IMG/VR virus record: IMGVR_UViG_3300013099_000018
Location: 1-64,000 of that record
Length of the DNA: 64,000 bases
Reading direction: 5' to 3' (one strand)
DNA from: a virus
The notes below the pieces were generated by a model. The model worked only from the letters and a program-made list of their open reading frames with translations, was not told the origin of the DNA and ran no database searches. Position 1 is the first letter of the stretch; each line of letters begins with the position of its first letter. Below, one piece after another: positions 17,794 through 27,120 of the stretch. A program made the position numbers and the translations under genes.

Positions 17794-18678
17794 TCAAGCT
17801 TGAGGTATGTTGTAAATCAAGATTGTTATCTTCGTAGTTGGGACTACTTTTACATTCACCTTATCGTCTTTGTTTACGGTGAAATCCATTTCTTTCCATG
17901 TATTGGCTTTGATTGGTTTACCATCGTTAAGCCATGCTACTATTTCAATCGGAGCTACATTTGGCTTGAACTTCATGTAAGCGTAGAAATCCACATTTCC
18001 AACAACCTTAATTCTAACTCTACCATCGAATTGAACGTTCAAATCTTGCGGGAATATATCTGCCATTGCTGGTGCATAGTAATCTACTTGATAACCAAGT
18101 AGATGAGGTCTAGGTGGTATTCCTAAGTTCAGAAGTACATCTTTGATTGTTTGCTCTATTTGATTCTTAGCATAGTCATAGAATGAATAAACATCAACAA
18201 CCTTCTTTTCTTCAATCTTTGTTGGAATGCTTAAGTTCAGAAGTGCATCCTTAATAGCTTGCTCAACTTGAGACTTAGCATACTCATAGAATGAAGCTAT
18301 GTGTATTGGGTCTTCGTCTTTCAGAACTCTTTTACCTTGTAACCTCAAGTCTTCTGTGAAATTGCCTTTATTTGCGTTTATCTCGTTAGTAGTTATATCG
18401 TCAGATTGTACATTAGTTGCATTCATTGTATCTGCTTTAACGTTGGAGAAATATCCGTAAACGGAGTGAACTTGCTTAAGTTTGGAGTTGTGTACTCCAA
18501 CGTTGTATAAGGCATCTTTATCGGGAATTAAATGTGAATGGATGTAACCTACGTAATCTACAGCACCTTCTTTCTCTATTTTTTCAAGATAGTTTACTAA
18601 ATCTTCATACCAATCTTCCATTATTACGTCTCCAGCTTCCAACTTCAAACTCTCTCTCAACTCATCAAGATACGGCAT
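17794..18678 (-). CDS. Fibre-like virion protein
   Basis: 294 aa from ATG 18678 (GGGGTGA six bases upstream; an ATG at 18684 is too close to it). The N-terminal helix and YVGYIHSHLIPDKDALYNVG are followed by short beta rungs (SDDITTNEINANKGNF), then two similar helices, SFYEYAKSQVEQAIKDALLN and SFYDYAKNQIEQTIKDVLLN, and a beta C-terminus. Such alternation is typical of trimeric fibres. It directly follows the 2012-aa gene. Confidence 0.65.
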   Translation of the reverse strand: MPYLDELRESLKLEAGDVIMEDWYEDLVNYLEKIEKEGAVDYVGYIHSHLIPDKDALYNVGVHNSKLKQVHSVYGYFSNVKADTMNATNVQSDDITTNEINANKGNFTEDLRLQGKRVLKDEDPIHIASFYEYAKSQVEQAIKDALLNLSIPTKIEEKKVVDVYSFYDYAKNQIEQTIKDVLLNLGIPPRPHLLGYQVDYYAPAMADIFPQDLNVQFDGRVRIKVVGNVDFYAYMKFKPNVAPIEIVAWLNDGKPIKANTWKEMDFTVNKDDKVNVKVVPTTKITILIYNIPQA

Positions 18679-18690
18679 AGCCATTCACCC

Positions 18691-21600
18691 CTATGTTGAT
18701 TTTCTTTGCTCTCTCATCTTTCTTAATTTAGCTCTTTGTATGATTAACTCTTTCTCCATGTCATCAATAACAATCCAATCTACGCCAAGCTTTTTAACTT
18801 CACCATTTAGAGTTCTAACCTTATCAATCTCTTTTCTCAATGTTTCTTCGTCAATGATGTCGTAAACATAGAGGTATACAAGCTCTGTTATTATTCTTCC
18901 AATTTCTTCATTGAGATTTCTTGCTATGAGGTATGCTGGATATAATTTTACTTCTTCCTCTGGATATCCGAACATCTTTGCTTTATCTACAAGCTTTTGA
19001 ATATCTATAGGTACATATTCTGCCATGCTAACCAATTTGTCTGGTGTCCAAACAGAAGTTCTAACATATTTTTCAATGATAGCATCTATAAGAGCTTTGT
19101 CCACAATGTATTTCGATAGCTCCTTCTTAGCCTCTTCAAGTGTTATTGCTCCTCTTCTTAATCTGTTTAGAATTGCATCTATGGCTAACTTTGCTTCAGC
19201 TTGGGATTTCTCAAAATCTGCAAATTCTGTTAGAATTTGAATTTCCCTTGGTGATTTTCCTAAGTTCTTTAAGTTTTGCTGGAGCAAGTCTTTTGAGATA
19301 TAACCATTGATATATGCATCTATGACACTCCTAATCATCTTAGCTCTTTCATCCTTTAGTGGTCTTATTCTAAACACTTGCAAGATAATTGGAACTTCAT
19401 CCTCTGGAACTCCGAGAATCTCAAGCTTCTTTTTAATGAATTCCTCTGGAATATCTACGTATTCTGCATAGCTAAGTAATTGTGGTATTGACAATGTGTA
19501 AACTCTTACAGTCTTTTCTATCATCGCATCTATTAGACTCTCATCCACGATGTATTTCGACAACTCTTCTTTAGCCTTGTCGATGGTAATTGCTCCTCTC
19601 CTTAGCTGGTTCAAGATTGCATCCACAAAGTATTCAACCTTGTGTCTCCACCTACGAGCCTTTGCAAAAGTTACAAGAATTTGAATCTCCTTATCGCTTT
19701 TACCTAATTCTTTTAGAGTGGACTTAAGTTTCTCCTCATCAATGTATCCTTCCTCGAATTGCTTAAGTGTTTCTGAAATTTGCTTAGCATATTCGTCTCT
19801 TAGAGGTCTTATTCTGAAAACTTGCAAGATAATGGGTATTTCATCTTTTGGAACACCTAATATTTCTAATTTCCTCTTTAACAGTTCTTCTGGAATGTCT
19901 ACGTATTCTGCGTAGCTCAATAGTTGAGCCACTGATAAGGTATAAACTCTGACTGCTTTTTCAATTAGAGCTTCGACTATATCTTTGTCTGTTATATATT
20001 TGCTAAGGACATTCCTAGCCTCTTCGATAGTTAATACTCCTCTTCTTATCTTATTAAGAATAGCATCAATTCTTAGTTTGTAGATTTCCATTTCTTTTTC
20101 TACCTTAGCATATTGAACAATTAGGTCAATTTCCTCTTTAAATTTACCAAGTTTACTTAACTCTTGTCTAAGTGTGTTTTCATCTATGTATCCTTCGATA
20201 AATTTCTCAATCTGTATTCTGATTGCTTTTGCTCTTTCGTCCTTGATTGGTCTTATCTTAAACACTTGTAAGACAATTTCTCGCTCATCTTGTGGAACTC
20301 CAAGAATCTCAAGTTTCTTCATTAGTAACTCCTCTGGAATGTAAACTTCATCAGCATAGCTTAGTAGAGTCGAGATTGATAATGTGTAAGTTTTGGCATG
20401 CTTCTCTATGAGAGCATCTGCTAAATCCTCAGTTAACCCTAATTTAATTAGTTCTTGTTTTGCTTGTTCATGTGTTATTACACCTCTTGCTAATTTTCTA
20501 AGAATTCCATCTGCTTTAGTCTTCTTGTAGAAACCATCATACATTAGTTGTGCAATCTCGACAAAGACCTTCTTTTCTTCATCAGTTAGCTTTGCGTTGT
20601 TTACAATGTCGTTTATTGTTTTGTTGAATTCGTCTTTACTCATGAATCCTTCTGAGAATCTATATAGAATTCTGTAAAGCATGTATCTGTACCAATATCT
20701 TATCCTCTCAATTGTTCTTACCTTTCTGAGAGAGTCTGCTACTGGTTGATATAGTTTGTAATAGTCTTCATCTAATGCAAGATTTGTTAATCCTAACGAT
20801 TTAGCTACTGCATTTATTTCGTCTTTTAAGCTTTTAGTCATTCCATCGAATGGGATTATGTTCTCGGTTACTCCTCTAAGTAAATCTTTGAAATAATCCC
20901 TTAGAATGTCCAATGCTCTGTCATATTTGGCTCTTAATGCAAGTAGCTTAACTTCTCCTTCTAAGAATCTAACAGGGACATCTCTATCAAGAATCTTTAT
21001 CGTTGTGAGGTTTGATAGTGTCTTTGTCAATCCATCCAATGGCATAAATCCTTCCTTGAATGCGTTGATGACACCCGTTCTTGCATATGTTCTCTCTTCT
21101 GCTAATGCGTTCATGCACTCAGCAATTACTATAGATTCTATCCATTTGGGATGCATTCCTCTTGAAGTTACAATTAAGAAGAGTGCTTTCTCATCAAAGT
21201 ATTCATTATTGGTAATATCGTAAATCGCTTTGGGAACAGGGACTTGCCACTTATACATCCATCTTGCATCGATTCTCTGTGGTATGTCAGCCATTAAGTC
21301 TATGTAAATTAAGTTATCTGCTGTCCAATCTTTAATCCATGTGAATGGAGCATAATCATGCCACTTTGCATAGTGTCTCAAAATGTTTTCTGTTGCACTC
21401 TTTAATTTATTCCACACTTCTTCACTCGTAAACTTAGTTAACCCATATGTGCTTTGTAATTGCACAGGAGATTTCGGATTTGGCGCACCTAAGTCCATCT
21501 CTGGTTCAGGAACATACTCAACCCATGTTTGTTTTGCTACCACTCTACAAGTGAATTCCCATAAATCGCTCATGCTTGGATATTTGTAGTGTAGCAAGTA

Positions 21601-24600
21601 ATAGAGCTTAGCGATGTCTTCGTTGTATCCTTTCATAGCCATCAATTTCTTAAAGCTCTCAAACGCAACCTCTTCTTGTTCTGGAAGTGTAAATAGGTCA
21701 TGAATCATCATTCTTGCTATATCTGAAGGTGTCGGTAGCTCATACAGTAAGCTTATCGGGACTTTTCTTTCCTTGCCAAACCTATCTACAATTGTAACAA
21801 ACCAACCTTTCTCTGTTATTGGAGTTGTCAACCATGCCACGACTTCATCGTTGTAACCATATAACGCAAGATACCTTCTCATAGTTTCTAGGTGTTGTTC
21901 GAATTTCTCTTTGATTGGCATGTGTCTCCTTGTTATAGTTCTAAGCTCGGATAATGACGGTAGTTCAATAGGTAACATATTTCTAAACATTGAACTTGCC
22001 AAACGCATCATGGGTTGTGATAGCCAAATTGCATAACCATATAGAACTGCTCTACCCCACTCATCTGCATAGTTTTTCATTTCTTTTGCAATGTGTCTCA
22101 AAGTTCCACCTAAGTTTAATCCAACGTAAATTGGAATTGCTTGTTGAACTAACGTAGAATCTCCTATAGCTTGCCTAACACCAACACCTGCTGGAACGAA
22201 TCTGAATCCATGCTCTCCCTTTACCTTTACTCTCCATCCAATAAACATTTCCCAATTGTATTTGTCAAAAGCTGAAGCTAAAGCATGTAACCCTAACGAT
22301 ATTGCTCTAAACAAATACTGATTGAGAACTATCGAACCATAAAGCAATCCAGTAAGCTGTAGTGATTCTATAACCTCACCCGCAGATTGACCTTTACTAA
22401 GCTTATTAACTAATTTCATAACATGATTTTCCATAGTTTTTGCAACATTGCTAACCAGTGGTGTGAAAAGGTCATAAATAAGCTTGGTTATAGGTTCATC
22501 TGTAGCTTTAGCAATTTTATCTGCTAAACCTTTAACTGCTCCAACCAAAGATATGAATGGTTTGTTTATGAAACTAACTATAGATTTACCTATGTTTTCA
22601 AAACTATCATATATAGGTTTGATAACTTTTGAAAAGATTGCGTTGAATGCTTCAGTAGCTTTACTTGCGAACCACTCTCCAGCAGATGTAATTCCGCCCC
22701 ATATAGCTTCTCCAATTTTCTTTAATCCACTAATCAAGAAATTAAATATCCCACCGATGAAACCTATTGGGTCTTTTAAGAATTCACTTATAGCATTTCT
22801 AATTCTATCAAATGCTGAGCTAAGAGTTTGCCAAACTTTAGCTCCTATATCTCCAAGAGGTTTAACAATATATTCGCTAAATGGCGATATTATTTGTTCA
22901 TCTAACCAATTTTGCAATGGTTTAATTGCGTTATCATAGATATAGTTTCCTAAGTTTTGGATATGCTCTGGTATCTTACTAACCCAATCGACAAAGTCTC
23001 TCCATCCTTTTGTTATCCAATCCTTAGCTCCAGAGAACCAATCTTGTACTGTGGTTATTGCATTCTTGAGCCAATCTGGTAAGTGTTCCCATATCCACTT
23101 ACCTATTGCACTGAAAGCATCTGCTAAAGGCTTTACTACATTATCGTTGAACCAACCCAACGGGTCTTTAGCTATATTGCCAAAGAAATCTGCTATCGAC
23201 TTAATGTAATTTGGAATATTAGTTATGAAATCGATGAATTTCTGCCTAATTTGGTCAAAGAATTGTGCTATACCTACTAATGGGTTGACGAATCCCTGAA
23301 ATGCTTTGCTGATTTCCGCCATTTTTGTTGGTATATCCCTTAATTTGTCAAAGAATGGTTTAATGTGTTTATCCCATAAGTCTTCAAAGAAGGCTTTTAT
23401 AGGCTTTACGACATGTTCTTCAAGGGGTTGAACGATGTTTTGTTGTATGAATTGCCATACTTTTTGTGGCAATTCTGGTAATATTTTAAGTTTTTCAATT
23501 ATATCTCCAAATCCTTCACTTATCTTCTCTGGAATCTTTTTGACTTCCTCGATTACCTTATTTATTGTTTTACTGGCATTTTCAAATCCCTTTGCTATCT
23601 TTTCAGGGATTTTTCTAACCTCTTCGAAAATATCTCCAATAGTTTTTCCAAAATCTTCAAACTTTTTCCTAATTTCTTCAAATAAACTTGAAATCTTTTC
23701 TGGAATCTTTTTGACTTCCTCGATTATTCCGCTAAGGGATTTACCTACATTTTCAAAACCTTCAGCTATTTTCTGTGGTAACTCCTTGACTTTATCCATT
23801 ATCCCTCTTAAATTCTCGATAACGTTTTTGAAACCATCTGATATTTTCTGTGGTAACTCTTTGACTTTGTCGAAGATTTCACGAACCTTATCTAATATGT
23901 TTCTAAATCCATCGGATATCTTTTGAGGTAAATCTTTGACTTTGTCTACAATAAGTCCTAAGTTCTTTAAAACCTCTTCAAATCCTTGAGAGACTTTCTC
24001 TGGTAGCTCTTTTACCTTCTCGAATATGTTGTTAAGAGATTTTCCAACATCTTCAAACCCTTTAGCTATCTTTTGTGGAATTTCTTTGACTTTGTCTACA
24101 ATAGTGCCTAAATTCTTCAAGACATCTTTAAACCCATCAGCTATTTTTTGAGGTATTTCTTTAATCTTATCGTAAATATCTCGTATTTTGTCTAATGCAT
24201 TCTTAAATCCATCAGCTATTTTTTGATAAATACCCTTAATCTTATCAAATATGTCTTTAACCGTAGAACCTATATTACCTAATTTACTTAATATTTCACC
24301 CACCTTGCCTGGAAGTTCTTTAACCCTTTCAAAAATAGAATTTACAACACTACCAACACTACCAATTTTATTTAAAACATCGCTTATTCTGCCTGGAATT
24401 CCTTTAACTGTATTTAATATATCATTAATAACATCTCCTATATTACCCAATTTTGAAAGAACATCACTTATTCTACCAGGTAGTTTACTGACTGTATTAT
24501 ATACATCAGAGATTTTACCCAATATAGCATTCTTTACAGATGACAACCCCCTATCAATAGCATTTAGCACTGTCGATGCTAGTTGTCCTAATGGGTCGGT

Positions 24601-24729
24601 TACACCACCGTATTCAATGTAAAACTCTTCGATATCGCTTAGGCTAAACTCTTCTAAAGTTTTTTCAATATCGAATGCTTGAATGATTATTTGTGGATTG
24701 ATGTTAAATTCCTCAACCTCAGTTGCCAT
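18691..24729 (-). CDS. Giant tape-measure-like virion protein
   Basis: 2012 aa; ATG 24729 follows GAGGTGA. Residues about 80-440 hold around 14 copies of a 25-residue amphipathic helix repeat of the type VKELPQKISDGFKNVIENL. Then come Trp/Pro-rich helices (DPLGWFNDNVVKPLADAF), a hydrophobic stretch (LLYGSIVLNQYLFRAISLG) and, from about residue 1390, four copies of a ~148-residue helical module containing RRGAITIDKAKEELSKYI, YAEYVDIPEE and VFRIRPLKDE. The plan resembles tape-measure or large structural proteins of viruses. In a filamentous virus it would be an unusual length-setting or terminal-fibre protein; function inferred. Confidence 0.7.
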   Translation of the reverse strand: MATEVEEFNINPQIIIQAFDIEKTLEEFSLSDIEEFYIEYGGVTDPLGQLASTVLNAIDRGLSSVKNAILGKISDVYNTVSKLPGRISDVLSKLGNIGDVINDILNTVKGIPGRISDVLNKIGSVGSVVNSIFERVKELPGKVGEILSKLGNIGSTVKDIFDKIKGIYQKIADGFKNALDKIRDIYDKIKEIPQKIADGFKDVLKNLGTIVDKVKEIPQKIAKGFEDVGKSLNNIFEKVKELPEKVSQGFEEVLKNLGLIVDKVKDLPQKISDGFRNILDKVREIFDKVKELPQKISDGFKNVIENLRGIMDKVKELPQKIAEGFENVGKSLSGIIEEVKKIPEKISSLFEEIRKKFEDFGKTIGDIFEEVRKIPEKIAKGFENASKTINKVIEEVKKIPEKISEGFGDIIEKLKILPELPQKVWQFIQQNIVQPLEEHVVKPIKAFFEDLWDKHIKPFFDKLRDIPTKMAEISKAFQGFVNPLVGIAQFFDQIRQKFIDFITNIPNYIKSIADFFGNIAKDPLGWFNDNVVKPLADAFSAIGKWIWEHLPDWLKNAITTVQDWFSGAKDWITKGWRDFVDWVSKIPEHIQNLGNYIYDNAIKPLQNWLDEQIISPFSEYIVKPLGDIGAKVWQTLSSAFDRIRNAISEFLKDPIGFIGGIFNFLISGLKKIGEAIWGGITSAGEWFASKATEAFNAIFSKVIKPIYDSFENIGKSIVSFINKPFISLVGAVKGLADKIAKATDEPITKLIYDLFTPLVSNVAKTMENHVMKLVNKLSKGQSAGEVIESLQLTGLLYGSIVLNQYLFRAISLGLHALASAFDKYNWEMFIGWRVKVKGEHGFRFVPAGVGVRQAIGDSTLVQQAIPIYVGLNLGGTLRHIAKEMKNYADEWGRAVLYGYAIWLSQPMMRLASSMFRNMLPIELPSLSELRTITRRHMPIKEKFEQHLETMRRYLALYGYNDEVVAWLTTPITEKGWFVTIVDRFGKERKVPISLLYELPTPSDIARMMIHDLFTLPEQEEVAFESFKKLMAMKGYNEDIAKLYYLLHYKYPSMSDLWEFTCRVVAKQTWVEYVPEPEMDLGAPNPKSPVQLQSTYGLTKFTSEEVWNKLKSATENILRHYAKWHDYAPFTWIKDWTADNLIYIDLMADIPQRIDARWMYKWQVPVPKAIYDITNNEYFDEKALFLIVTSRGMHPKWIESIVIAECMNALAEERTYARTGVINAFKEGFMPLDGLTKTLSNLTTIKILDRDVPVRFLEGEVKLLALRAKYDRALDILRDYFKDLLRGVTENIIPFDGMTKSLKDEINAVAKSLGLTNLALDEDYYKLYQPVADSLRKVRTIERIRYWYRYMLYRILYRFSEGFMSKDEFNKTINDIVNNAKLTDEEKKVFVEIAQLMYDGFYKKTKADGILRKLARGVITHEQAKQELIKLGLTEDLADALIEKHAKTYTLSISTLLSYADEVYIPEELLMKKLEILGVPQDEREIVLQVFKIRPIKDERAKAIRIQIEKFIEGYIDENTLRQELSKLGKFKEEIDLIVQYAKVEKEMEIYKLRIDAILNKIRRGVLTIEEARNVLSKYITDKDIVEALIEKAVRVYTLSVAQLLSYAEYVDIPEELLKRKLEILGVPKDEIPIILQVFRIRPLRDEYAKQISETLKQFEEGYIDEEKLKSTLKELGKSDKEIQILVTFAKARRWRHKVEYFVDAILNQLRRGAITIDKAKEELSKYIVDESLIDAMIEKTVRVYTLSIPQLLSYAEYVDIPEEFIKKKLEILGVPEDEVPIILQVFRIRPLKDERAKMIRSVIDAYINGYISKDLLQQNLKNLGKSPREIQILTEFADFEKSQAEAKLAIDAILNRLRRGAITLEEAKKELSKYIVDKALIDAIIEKYVRTSVWTPDKLVSMAEYVPIDIQKLVDKAKMFGYPEEEVKLYPAYLIARNLNEEIGRIITELVYLYVYDIIDEETLRKEIDKVRTLNGEVKKLGVDWIVIDDMEKELIIQRAKLRKMREQRKST

Positions 24730-24748
24730 TAACTATCACCTCTAGTAT

Positions 24749-25132
24749 TTATGATATACTTGTCGCTTTAAAATAATATCTTAACTCTTGGACTATTCTC
24801 TGTTTGAATTCTTCATCGTTTTTAACCATGATATGGAATACTGGAGTAGCTTTATTACCTTCTACAAAGCGTAAGCCTATAAGATAACTAGGTTCAATAA
24901 CTTCTCCACCTACTCTGTTTACTTCCATTATTTGCACTTTTATAACCTTGTGCGAGACTACTTCGACATTTTCTCTGTTTAGGTATTTTTTATCTGGGTT
25001 AAGAAGTAACTTTGCATCTACCGAGTAGTATTTGTTTACTATACCATCTTTACCAACTACTTCTTTGAGTTGGTATTCTTTCACATAGTAAACATCTAAA
25101 TAAAGCTCATCTCCACCCTTAATCTTAACCAT
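24749..25132 (-). CDS. Hypothetical virion-block protein
   Basis: 127 aa, beta-rich (ELYLDVYYVKEYQLKEVVG, VEVVSHKVIKVQIMEV). No family recognised. It precedes the giant protein gene by 20 bases in the same direction and lies just left of the TnpB insertion. Confidence 0.65.
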   Translation of the reverse strand: MVKIKGGDELYLDVYYVKEYQLKEVVGKDGIVNKYYSVDAKLLLNPDKKYLNRENVEVVSHKVIKVQIMEVNRVGGEVIEPSYLIGLRFVEGNKATPVFHIMVKNDEEFKQRIVQELRYYFKATSIS

Positions 25133-25180
25133 ATATTCAATTAAACATAAAAAAATAAAAGAATTGTGTTGGTGAAAGAG

Positions 25181-25258
25181 TTAAGAAACCTTTTTTACTA
25201 CTGTAACTATTTTGGTTAGCACTTTTTTAAGAACTGATGCATGGTCTTGATTCTTCAT
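25181..25258 (-). pseudogene. Possible C-terminal remnant of gene cut by TnpB element
   Basis: Reading leftward from the element, an open segment encodes MKNQDHASVLKKVLTKIVTV and ends in TAA at 25181. It has no start signal of its own and faces the truncated gene 26600-26746 across the insertion. Depending on the exact junction, the original protein could also have ended at a nearby stop in another frame (SSRP-like reading), so the pairing is tentative. Confidence 0.35.
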
Positions 25259-25346
25259 AAAATAATAGCGGTGCGGAAATTTCGCTTTTCAAAGCGGAGA
25301 GGAGTACCGCAACACTTAAATATCTAAATTTTTCACAACTCAATGA

Positions 25347-26597
25347 ATGGTTACAATATCTGTGAAATTTAAGCTTGAACTTACGAAGGAGCAAAAGCAG
25401 AAGATTTTGGATTTAGCCAAAAAGTATAGAGATGCATTTAACGAAATTAGCGAATACGCTTTTAACAATCGTGTTTTTGACCATATTAGTTTGCATAAGG
25501 CTTTATACTACAAACTCAAAGAGAAGTATGGTTTTCAGTCTCAGATTGCTATTTCAGTTATCAGAGAGGTTGCTCAACATTACGATTCTGTCTTTAACCA
25601 GTTAGCTGAGAAATTTAATATCTCGAAGAGAAATCGTAAGAAGTTAATCGAACTATTCTATAAAGAGATTGGAAAACCAATTAGAAGGAAAAAACTGATT
25701 GTTAAGCTCGTTAAAAGAAGGAGCTATGATTTAAAGCTAAATCCAAGAGTTTGTTCAATCTCGGTTATCGGTGAAAGATTGAAGAAAATACCTTACTATG
25801 GTTGGAACAAACACTACGAATATATTGAGAAATACGGTTACGGAGATGCCATTCTTTATTACGAGAGGAGTAACAAGCTCTGGTATCTTATTGTATCTGT
25901 AGATGTTCCTGATAAGGAACTCAAGCCTAAGAAGGTTGTCGGAGTTGATATAAACGAACCTTCCAATAGTTTTGTAGCTTTGCATGATAGTTTAGGCAAA
26001 TCTAAGCTTATCGAATTCTCTCAACAAGTTTTGAGATTGAAATCCCATTATCAGAAGTTACGCTCACAGCTTCAGGCTAAAGGCACTCGCTCCGCTAAGA
26101 GGCGTTTGTTGTCTCTTAGCGGAGTCGAGAAACGGCTGGTTAGAAATTTCCTCCATGTCGTTGCTAAGAAGATTGTAGTAGAGAACTCACCTTGTGTTTT
26201 CGGTTTGGAGGACTTAGAAGGCATTAGAGAATTCAGAGAAAACAACGCTAAGTTCAAGGGAGAGAAAAGAAGGTTGTTTAGCCAGTGGTGTTTCAGAGAG
26301 CTTCAAACCCTAATCGAGTACAAAGCTAAGCTCTACGGAAGTAAGGTAGTTTATGTGAATCCGCAATGCACATCAATAAGTTGTCCAGTATGCGGTTACA
26401 CTGCTAAAGAAAATAGAAATGGTAAAGAATTCGAATGTAAGAATTGTGGATTCAAAGAACATGCAGATATTGTCGGTGCTAAAAATATTATGTTAAGGGT
26501 TTTGAAATCTCTTCAAAACGGGGCGTTTGTCAGCCGTCCCGATGCTCCCTCTCCGTTAGGAGAGGTCGAGCAAGCTCCGCCCTTTAGGGCGGGGTAG
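25347..26597 (+). CDS. tnpB: TnpB RNA-guided nuclease
   Basis: 416 aa. RuvC-like catalytic motifs are intact: GVDINEP (first Asp), FGLEDLEGI (Glu) and HADIVGAKNI (last Asp). A four-Cys zinc ribbon lies between the last two: CPVCGYTAKENRNG...CKNCG. The N-terminus (VTISVKFKLELTKEQKQKI) fits the family. TnpB proteins cut DNA guided by an RNA made from the right end of the element. The C-terminal ~25 residues are encoded by the hairpins of that end. Confidence 0.9.
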   Translation: MVTISVKFKLELTKEQKQKILDLAKKYRDAFNEISEYAFNNRVFDHISLHKALYYKLKEKYGFQSQIAISVIREVAQHYDSVFNQLAEKFNISKRNRKKLIELFYKEIGKPIRRKKLIVKLVKRRSYDLKLNPRVCSISVIGERLKKIPYYGWNKHYEYIEKYGYGDAILYYERSNKLWYLIVSVDVPDKELKPKKVVGVDINEPSNSFVALHDSLGKSKLIEFSQQVLRLKSHYQKLRSQLQAKGTRSAKRRLLSLSGVEKRLVRNFLHVVAKKIVVENSPCVFGLEDLEGIREFRENNAKFKGEKRRLFSQWCFRELQTLIEYKAKLYGSKVVYVNPQCTSISCPVCGYTAKENRNGKEFECKNCGFKEHADIVGAKNIMLRVLKSLQNGAFVSRPDAPSPLGEVEQAPPFRAG

Positions 26598-26604
26598 CTG
26601 ACTA
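26500..26604 (+). ncRNA. Probable omega RNA scaffold at TnpB right end
   Basis: In TnpB systems the guide RNA derives from the 3' end of tnpB and the element end, with the guide being the flanking DNA. Here GC-rich hairpins (CTCTCC/GGAGAG and CCGCCC/GGGCGG) end close to the element border, as expected. The downstream flank starting about 26605 would then be the guide. Inferred from family knowledge. Confidence 0.45.
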
Positions 26605-26746
26605 GGTAAACAAATCCATCTGTAAGCTCAGAATCCCCTCTTTTGACTACGTATTCTACACATTGTATATCGTTTGTTATGTTTTCAATGTTTGTAACTT
26701 CAAGAGTGAATTCGCCCTCACTTATCTTAAAACCCTTCGATACCAT
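26600..26746 (-). pseudogene. Small gene truncated by the TnpB element
   Basis: ATG 26746 with a TATA element (CTTATATTTTT) about 28 bases upstream. About 47 native residues remain: MVSKGFKISEGEFTLEV...DSELTDGFVY; afterwards the frame runs into the insertion sequence. Likely a small beta-rich virion-block protein whose other end lies left of 25262. Confidence 0.6.
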
Positions 26747-26785
26747 GTCCAATAAATAGTGTTAAAAATATAAGATAGTTATTCC

Positions 26786-27082
26786 TCACCTTCTACCTCT
26801 TTTACCTACCTTCTTAGAAGTTGAAGTAACTACATCTTGCATCTTTTTGAGGATTTTTGCTACTTCTCTTGCATGCTGGAATATTTCACATTCATCTCTT
26901 TTTTCACATTCACATGTCGCCACTGCAAACACTAACTTAGCGTTTATGTTTATAAGGTCTGATTGTAGTTTTAGGAATTCTTCTGAAACTTGCGGTGGTA
27001 CACTTGCTTGAGGAGTTGTCATGTCGCCACCTACACCCATATCCGATGCCTCCTTAGCCACAACATCTTTAGCCTCTGCCAT
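26786..27082 (-). CDS. Hypothetical protein with Cys cluster and basic tail
   Basis: 98 aa. A low-complexity N-terminus (Ala, Pro, Gln) is followed by a helix with CECEKRDEC and a very basic end (KKVGKRGRR). TATA-like TTTTTATAGC lies about 26 bases before ATG 27082, so it is probably leaderless. No family is recognised; the basic tail suggests nucleic-acid contact. Confidence 0.6.
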   Translation of the reverse strand: MAEAKDVVAKEASDMGVGGDMTTPQASVPPQVSEEFLKLQSDLININAKLVFAVATCECEKRDECEIFQHAREVAKILKKMQDVVTSTSKKVGKRGRR

Positions 27083-27120
27083 GTTTTACAATATATGCAA
27101 ATGCTATAAAAACGTTGTTC

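Larger units (their letters stand above)
25262..26604 (+). mobile_element. Solo TnpB insertion sequence (IS605/IS1341 type)
   Basis: Approximate limits. The left end has a nested hairpin (GCGGT...ACCGC enclosing CGCTTT/AAAGCG, 25267-25310). The right end has CTCTCC-GTTA-GGAGAG and CCGCCC-TTTA-GGGCGG hairpins (26548-26597). Only tnpB is carried; no Y1 transposase is present, so it must have moved in trans. It is the only plus-strand gene in the first 30 kb and disrupts a minus-strand gene, which indicates recent arrival. Confidence 0.75.

Noticed and set aside
23435-23926. Long open frame on the plus strand within the tape-measure-like gene
   Set aside because: It mirrors the 25-residue repeats of the minus-strand gene, consists of low-complexity Ser/Phe/Ile and lacks start signals.
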